Below, piece by piece: positions 60,101 through 64,000 of a stretch of 64,000 nt of DNA. The translations under genes were made by a program, and so were the position numbers. Origin of the DNA: Kitasatospora setae KM-6054 (lineage in GTDB: Bacteria; Actinomycetota; Actinomycetes; Streptomycetales; Streptomycetaceae); the NCBI RefSeq assembly GCF_000269985.1, contig NC_016109.1, positions 930,001 to 994,000 on the forward strand, written 5' to 3'. The notes under the pieces are model-generated. The model saw nothing but the letters and a program-made list of their open reading frames with translations. It searched no databases and had not been told where the DNA came from. Numbering within the stretch: position 1 is the stretch's first letter; each line of letters starts with the position of its first letter.

Positions 60101-61923
60101 CCGGCGGCCAGCGCGGGCAGCAGGTGGCGACGGGTGAGCACGCGGCCGCCCGCGAAGCGTTCGGCCAGCCGGTCGGGTTGCAGTCCGCCCCAGTGCGCGA
60201 GACCGGTGCGGTCGGGTGGGTAGGCGGCGGCGAGCCAGTCGCCGAACTTCCAGCGGTTCCCTTCGTCGGCCAGTCCGCGCACCCGGCGCAGGGCTCCGTC
60301 GACCCGCTCGGGGGTGTCCGCGCCGAGCAGCACCACGGCCGCCAGGGCGTCCCGGAACAGCTCGGCGTCGGGCGCCTGGTCGGTCGGGATGCCGCGGGCC
60401 GCCAGCAGGCCGTTCCAGTAGCGTGCTTCGTGGCCCAGCAGGCGTTGCTCGACGTCGTCGGGGCGCCCGGGGTCGCCGATCAGGCCGGACCGGCCGGCGG
60501 GCTTCGGCGGGTCGGTCGGCCCGCCGGCGTCCAACAGGTCGGCCAGCGCGGTCATGTGCAGGGTCAGCAGGTTGGCGAAGCCGGGGTCGGCGAGGTCGCG
60601 CTCGGGTAGGGCGGCCGCCAGTGCGGTCCACGGGGTGCGGCCTTCCGCGGCCGGGAGCCGGGCCGCGAAGGCGAGCGCCGCCGCGCGGTACAGCGCCGGG
60701 CGTCCGTCGGGGTCCTCGCCCAGCGGCGGCAGCGGGATCGCCGCGGCGCGCCCGAGCACGGCGGCGGTGGCCGGGCTGAGTTCGCGCGCGTGGTCCCACC
60801 AGTCGCCGTCGGTGCGCGCGATCAGCACCACCTTGAACGACAGTTCGCGCGGCCGGGTGACCGCCAGCAACCGGCCGACCTGCTGGAGCCGGTTCTCCGC
60901 GTAGTCGAGCACCACCAGCATCCGGCGGGTGGTCCGCTGGAGCGGGGTGAGCCGCTCGGCGGTCAGCTCCTCGTCGGAGCGCAGCCAGACCGCGGTCCAG
61001 CGGCCGTGGTCGGCGCCGTCGGACGGGGTGACCAGCTGCCGGGCCAGCTCCCGCACCAGCCGCGTCTTGCCCTGGCCGCCGGGGCCGTGCAGCAGCAGGG
61101 CTTCGACCCCGTCCTGCCGGCACCAGTTGACCAGGTCGGACAGCAGGTCCCGCCGGCCGTGGAACCCGACCGTCTCCCGTTCGGGCCGCAGCAGCGCGCT
61201 GGGTGAGCGGTCGGCGCCCGCCAGGCCGAGCGACTCGGGGCCGGCCAGCGGGGCGAACTCGACGGCCTCCAAGTGGAGCGCGTCCGCGCCGTGCTCCGCC
61301 AGCGCCGCGCGGAAGGAGGCGTCGCGGAGCAGCAGGTAGGCGGGCACGGCTTCGAGCCGGCCGTGCTCGGAGTGGGCCACCTCGGCGGCCACCACCCCGA
61401 CCACGAAGCCGTCGCAGAGGAGGGCGGCCCCGGAGAGTCCGCCCCAGGGCACGACCTCCCCCGTCCAGTGCGGCAGCGGGGTGCCGAGGTCGACGACGTA
61501 GCGGTTGGACAGCGCCAGACTGGCGGGGTTGACGGTGCCGCTCTCCTGCCACACGTCGGTGTAGGCCTTGCGGGCGGGCCCGTCGGCCGTGGCGCGGTAC
61601 TGGGCGAGTTCGGGCGAGCCCTGGACCTGGCACGCACGGTCCGTCAGGTCGGTGACGAACTCCCCCCAGCGCGCGCCCGGCGTACCCGCCGCCCGCCAGC
61701 GCGGGTCCGCCACCCGCAGCAGCGCGGCGTCATCGCGTCCGCCGCCGGTGCCCCGCCAGACCACAGCGGCGGTCGTCGGCTGCCGGTCGCCGGGCCGGTG
61801 GACCGGCACGGCTTCGGCGCCTTCGACCACATGGGCCGAGGTCAGCACCAGCGCGGGGCCGATCAGGTAGCCGGATCCCTTGCCGTGCGGTCCGTCGACC
61901 AGGACCACCCGCGTCTCGGCCAC
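57196..61923 (-). CDS. Trypsin-like protease fused to STAND NTPase and TPR array
   Basis: A 1575-residue conflict-system protein. Residues 1-215 form a trypsin-fold protease with His31 (LTSAHVV), Asp65 (DDAALLRV) and Ser164 (GGLSGAAL), so the triad looks intact. Residues about 250-560 form a STAND ATPase with Walker A GPGGQGKT (280-287) and Walker B RMLVVLDYAE (334-343). Residues about 740-1560 are TPR repeats (SLNNIADAHRLAGRPAEGL, TLSNCLADAGRDQEAM). In such systems the TPRs sense, the NTPase oligomerises and the protease is the effector. GTG 61923 starts 4 bp after the trypco2 stop, so translation is coupled. Confidence 0.88.
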   Translation of the reverse strand: MAETRVVLVDGPHGKGSGYLIGPALVLTSAHVVEGAEAVPVHRPGDRQPTTAAVVWRGTGGGRDDAALLRVADPRWRAAGTPGARWGEFVTDLTDRACQVQGSPELAQYRATADGPARKAYTDVWQESGTVNPASLALSNRYVVDLGTPLPHWTGEVVPWGGLSGAALLCDGFVVGVVAAEVAHSEHGRLEAVPAYLLLRDASFRAALAEHGADALHLEAVEFAPLAGPESLGLAGADRSPSALLRPERETVGFHGRRDLLSDLVNWCRQDGVEALLLHGPGGQGKTRLVRELARQLVTPSDGADHGRWTAVWLRSDEELTAERLTPLQRTTRRMLVVLDYAENRLQQVGRLLAVTRPRELSFKVVLIARTDGDWWDHARELSPATAAVLGRAAAIPLPPLGEDPDGRPALYRAAALAFAARLPAAEGRTPWTALAAALPERDLADPGFANLLTLHMTALADLLDAGGPTDPPKPAGRSGLIGDPGRPDDVEQRLLGHEARYWNGLLAARGIPTDQAPDAELFRDALAAVVLLGADTPERVDGALRRVRGLADEGNRWKFGDWLAAAYPPDRTGLAHWGGLQPDRLAERFAGGRVLTRRHLLPALAAGADGPSAERMLTVLSRAAGHQPLRAELGPVLTRLCADRPDELALPALAVVPQVERPEPLLAALEALLDAPGTDIGRLEAWLDVLPDHSYHLGPWAVRLMERLVAHRRAALVGNGPDLLALVTDLRALGKGYADTGEWGRALAVVEEAIALLQPALAEHGFATELGTAHRNKLSGCLNNQALFLLSLGRPAEALAPAAQAVALNRELAERGALEKPEYLPITVGTLASVHGDLGQPQLALPLREEAVARLERLVAATGGEALAISLVRALHNLALHHNEAGRNAEALDRSRQATTLLRPLARQRPDAHQPLLAIALGTLSNCLADAGRDQEAMRAVEESVAVRRRLAEGRPAAYRDGLAQVLNSYSIALRRVGRSTEALAAVSEAVQIYEEVTERQPLPHRDMFAMTLNSYANELYTVGRAAEAVRAAERAVALYAELHRELPDAHATDHAMALCTLALCLGAADRPAESLAKLEQAVGIYRALPGHLAGPARPNLARSLNNIADAHRLAGRPAEGLPACAEGVRIARELAAEDPDAHNPLLARLLTTHAICLDKTGRREEAADLAAEAVTAATPTAAHPESAGILATLSALLGLAGRPEEALAALRVVIAAQRELALVDPDHHQPELLANLTHFQYQLVGSGRLLEGAEIAAEVLAIHRERWEAEPTPERRVALARALADLAGVLSRLDRASEAAAHITESVELWRALSRSEWNAQMPAPALALTTQVPVLWAAGRQTEALDVLEEIRAAFERTPDGDPNRHAGIAMTLTTHGALLDDLDEPSAAEVLDRAVRAARQINGSGAEAFEGIVANALTTRARVRARRRPPLPGALDDATEAVDLQHRMHQANPGRGQANPGRGQAALAAAMAVLGLCLAHDGQGEQAAETTTRAVTLLRDSEAPTGLLIVDALYLYGEVRLLTGTDLDTARAGLREAIDRLRSVAEDQPALVQPGLARCLRLRDALDARSA
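57517..57558 (-). repeat. Two perfect 21-bp copies inside the trypsin-STAND gene
   Basis: 57517-57537 and 57538-57558 are identical and encode two QANPGRG units in the C-terminal TPR region. The in-frame repeat suggests recent slippage. Confidence 0.9.
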
Positions 61924-61927
61924 CGGT

Positions 61928-62260
61928 TCAGTTCTCCACGTAGCCGTCGAGGTCGCCGGGGCCCGCCGGGGCGTCGGGGTCGCCGTGGATCAACAGGGCC
62001 GGGCGGCCGTCGCGCAGTCTCGGCGTCAGGGTGAAGGTGACCCGGTGCGTGGCGCCGCGCGAGACGCCGGCCTCGGCGTCGGCGGAGACCGCCCAGACCC
62101 GGAACTTGCCGCCGACCTTGGCGTCGGCACGCAGTTCGACCTCGAACTCCATCTCCAGCGGGCCGACTTCGAAGACCAGGTCGGAAGCGGCCCCCCTGCT
62201 CTGGGCCTTCAGCAGTTCGTCCCGCACGGCTGCCACCGCGTCAGCGAGTTCGATGTCCAT
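61928..62260 (-). CDS. Trypco2 (trypsin-co-occurring domain 2) protein
   Basis: A 110-residue protein: MDIELADAVAAVRDELLKAQ, then LVFEVGPLEMEFEVELRADAK and VTFTLTPRLRDGRPALLIHG. This is the trypco2 pattern of an amphipathic helix followed by a beta-sandwich-like sheet, found beside trypsin-STAND genes in actinobacteria and predicted to be their partner or regulated target. GGGGAGGGG on the minus strand supports ATG 62260; the extra upstream codons to 62335 are not needed. The stop is 4 bp before the trypsin gene's GTG. Confidence 0.85.
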   Translation of the reverse strand: MDIELADAVAAVRDELLKAQSRGAASDLVFEVGPLEMEFEVELRADAKVGGKFRVWAVSADAEAGVSRGATHRVTFTLTPRLRDGRPALLIHGDPDAPAGPGDLDGYVEN

Positions 62261-62435
62261 GTCGCCGTCCCCTCCCCTGGCTCCTGGCGTCGCCGGACAC
62301 GATAACGGCTGACGGATCACGGCGCGGGCGATCACCGCGGAACGTTCCCGAGCCGCTCGTCGCCACCGCCAAGGGGTCGGCCGAGCGACTTCGGCGAGGT
62401 TCTCCCCGGCGGAACGACCCCGGCCCGGCGGGGTG

Positions 62436-63017
62436 TCAGCCGGGGGCCAGTCGGGCCAGGGTGTCGGCGACCAGGTCGGCCCGGGCGGGGACGGGTCCGG
62501 GCGGGACGTCGAGCAGCCGGAAGCCGTAGTGGCGGTAGGAGTCCTGGTGGACGCGCTCGAACGCGAGCGAGGCCGGGTAGTCGATCCGGCGGGCGGCGCT
62601 CGGGGTGCAGAAGCCGATCGGGCGGACCAGGAACACCTCGCGCCGGTACACCCGCTCGTCGACGATCCGTTCCAGTTCGGCGGCCAGCGCGGGCGGGACG
62701 GGACGCCCCAGGTACACCGCCAGCGCGTGCGTGCACACCGGCGAGCGGTCGTGCAGCAGGACGGCCCCGGCGGCCGTCGCGCCCTGTCGTGCGTTCTGCC
62801 GTTCCCACTGCCGTTCCCGCTGCCGTTCCCGCTGCAGGGCGAGCACCCGCAGCGGGAAGTCCGGGTCGGTCCACGGTTCGGCCTCGCCGGCCGCCTGGGC
62901 CCGGGCGATCACGTCGGTGGCGGCCTCCGGGACGGTCCGGTGGCCGCGGGCGGCCAACTCCCGTAGCAGGGTGGTCTTTCCGGCGCCCGGGGCGCCGGTG
63001 AGGATGAAGCGGTGCAT
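62436..63017 (-). CDS. P-loop ATPase/kinase-like protein (AAA_28 type)
   Basis: A 193-residue cytoplasmic protein beginning MHRFILTGAPGAGKTTLLREL (Walker A GAPGAGKTT). VLLHDRSPVCTHALAVYLG is the Asp-containing DRSP motif of small NTP-binding kinases, and FLVRPIGFCTP-RIDYPASLAFERVHQ matches the rest of this family, which acts on unknown substrates. Residues about 62-73 repeat RERQ three times from a 12-bp DNA repeat (62797-62832). ATG 63017 is the start. A dyad at 63145 is about 130 bp upstream. Confidence 0.85.
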   Translation of the reverse strand: MHRFILTGAPGAGKTTLLRELAARGHRTVPEAATDVIARAQAAGEAEPWTDPDFPLRVLALQRERQRERQWERQNARQGATAAGAVLLHDRSPVCTHALAVYLGRPVPPALAAELERIVDERVYRREVFLVRPIGFCTPSAARRIDYPASLAFERVHQDSYRHYGFRLLDVPPGPVPARADLVADTLARLAPG

Positions 63018-63144
63018 GGCGGTCGACTCCGGTTCGGCGCGCGGGACGGGCGGTCGCGGTGCGGTACGGAGGCGGGGAGCGGGGCGCCGACACGGCGCGG
63101 AAGGCGGCGGGGCCCGGCGGGGAGGGCTGCACCCGCGGACGCCT

Positions 63145-63161
63145 GGCGTACGGCGTACGCC
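63145..63161. promoter_or_regulatory. GGCGTAC-GGC-GTACGCC dyad
   Basis: A perfect 7-3-7 dyad in the gap upstream of the P-loop gene. The inner 15 bp recurs exactly at 26952-26966, in a convergent gap where it cannot be a promoter, so an operator role is uncertain. Confidence 0.4.
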
Positions 63162-63232
63162 ACCGGGGGTCCGCCCGGCGGCCCGAACCGGGGGCCCGCC
63201 CCGGTTCGCGTCGCCGGGCCGGCGCGCCGCCG

Positions 63233-63784
63233 TCAGACGTCGATCCGGCCGAACAGGTGGTTGGCGGCGGCGTCCGGGTCGTCGCCGTAGAAGAACTCCA
63301 GGATCGCCTGGTGGAACTCGCCCCGGTCCAGTCCGCCGGAGCCGTCCAGGTCCAGCGCGGCGAAGACCTCGGCGCTGTCCCCGCCGGGGACCGCGGCGAC
63401 CGCGTCGAACATCAGCCGGAACTCGGACAGGTCGATCTTCCCGTCGCCGTTGAGGTCGACCAGGTCGAAGAAGCAGTCGGCGACCGGCCCGATCTGCCGC
63501 GCGTACTGGGCGGCGTCGCCGAGCGCGCGCTTGAAGCCGTCGGTCATCTCGCGGAGGTCGACCCGCCCGTCGCCGTCCTGGTCCATCGGGGCGATGACGT
63601 TCGTCCAGAAGCCGTCCATCTGCCCGGCGAGCAGCCGGGCGCCCTCGGAGTCGGGCGGCAGGCCGCGGGCGGTGATGTAGCGCTCGCTCATCAGCAGGAC
63701 GTCCCGCCGGGTGATGAATCCGTCGCCGTCGATGTCGGCACCCTTGAACCACCGGCCGTACTTGCGGTCTTGCAGTCCAGTCAT
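63233..63784 (-). CDS. Four-EF-hand calcium-binding protein
   Basis: A 183-residue calerythrin/CabB-like calcium sensor or buffer. Four canonical 12-residue loops are visible: DIDGDGFITRRD (17-28), DQDGDGRVDLRE (68-79), DLNGDGKIDLSE (110-121) and DLDGSGGLDRGE (145-156). The first three end in Asp or Glu as required for tight Ca2+ binding, and the fourth ends in Glu. There is no signal peptide, so it acts in the cytoplasm. Streptomyces EF-hand proteins are linked to spore germination and aerial growth; this is known for the family, not shown here. ATG 63784 is the start. Confidence 0.95.
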   Translation of the reverse strand: MTGLQDRKYGRWFKGADIDGDGFITRRDVLLMSERYITARGLPPDSEGARLLAGQMDGFWTNVIAPMDQDGDGRVDLREMTDGFKRALGDAAQYARQIGPVADCFFDLVDLNGDGKIDLSEFRLMFDAVAAVPGGDSAEVFAALDLDGSGGLDRGEFHQAILEFFYGDDPDAAANHLFGRIDV

Positions 63785-63853
63785 GGTGACGCACGGTATC
63801 GAGCCGCCCGGCCGCGGGCAATCGAACGGGCGGGCGGCGGCCGGACGCCCCGA

Positions 63854-64000
63854 TCAGCGTTCGATTTCCGGCGGGGCAAAGGCCCGCACATCGGGCAGGG
63901 GTTCGCCATGGGGTTCGACCTCGACCAGCGCGCTGAGCGCGCTCGGCCCCTGCGAGAGGCGCGAGCACGGCCGGTCGGCGGTGAGGACGTTCGGGTTGCC
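63854..64000 (-). CDS. 3' end of an unidentified gene cut by the window edge
   Basis: The last 48 codons read GNPNVLTADRPCSRLSQGPS, then SALVEVEPHGEPLPDV, ending PPEIER before TGA at 63854. Codon bias supports coding. I do not recognise the family. It would lie upstream of the EF-hand gene on the same strand, 70 bp away. Confidence 0.6.
   Translation of the reverse strand, partial: GNPNVLTADRPCSRLSQGPSALSALVEVEPHGEPLPDVRAFAPPEIER

Overview
The window is high-GC actinobacterial DNA, most likely from Streptomyces or Kitasatospora. The support is strong GC bias at third codon positions, GTG/TTG and leaderless starts, and actinomycete marker genes: MurT/GatD, a CtaG-type oxidase assembly factor, DUF5709, a PheS-related ligase, an AfsA-type hotdog protein and an ACT-GNAT acetyltransferase. 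I name no species.

Layout. 1-10.4 kb is mostly conserved: 3'-truncated glmS, a secreted HELGH protein, a PLP decarboxylase, an ACT-GNAT acetyltransferase, the murT-gatD pair that amidates lipid II, and pfkA. 10.4-18.7 kb is worn accessory DNA: a D-2-hydroxyacid dehydrogenase with a large operator-like inverted repeat, an IS5-type transposase relic, a shortened AfsA-like protein, a haloperoxidase followed by only the C-terminal half of KatG, and a 57-codon frame ending in a copy of the dehydrogenase 3' end. 18.8-29.2 kb carries ctaG, a DUF2254 membrane protein, MarR and XRE-cupin regulators with clear divergent operators, an SDR pseudogene, hydrolases and a PheS-like ligase behind a leaderless mini-ORF and attenuator-like hairpins.

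The first notable system is at 29.6-39.5 kb: four overlapping genes (kleisin-like, KITE-like, SMC-like ATPase, Toprim nuclease) that form a Wadjet (JetABCD) plasmid/DNA-restriction operon, followed by a STAND-type P-loop/TPR gene. This block has visibly less extreme codon bias than its neighbours, as expected of an acquired island.

39.5-47.9 kb holds regulators paired with their targets (TetR with an old yellow enzyme, an autoregulation-type Clp-N/HTH gene, AraC with a VOC protein), a secreted sphingomyelinase, tRNA-Cys and an aldehyde dehydrogenase. 48.2-56.4 kb is a co-directional run: a cupin protein, a zinc-ribbon membrane protein, a Toprim-like protein sharing its C-terminal motif, a Gly/Asp-rich membrane protein, an asparagine-synthetase-like enzyme without the glutaminase Cys, an aldehyde dehydrogenase, a phosphotransferase-fold protein and a small DUF1877-like protein. 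Several genes in this run overlap, so they look co-expressed.

The second notable system is at 57.2-62.3 kb on the minus strand: a trypco2 protein coupled to a 1575-residue trypsin-STAND NTPase-TPR protein, the architecture of predicted actinobacterial immunity/suicide conflict systems. The window closes with a P-loop kinase-like gene, a four-EF-hand protein and the 3' end of an unidentified gene.

Three loci carry frame damage (IS relic, SDR, GNAT at 39.5 kb) and one GNAT (56.4 kb) has lost its normal end. Single-base cases could be assembly errors.
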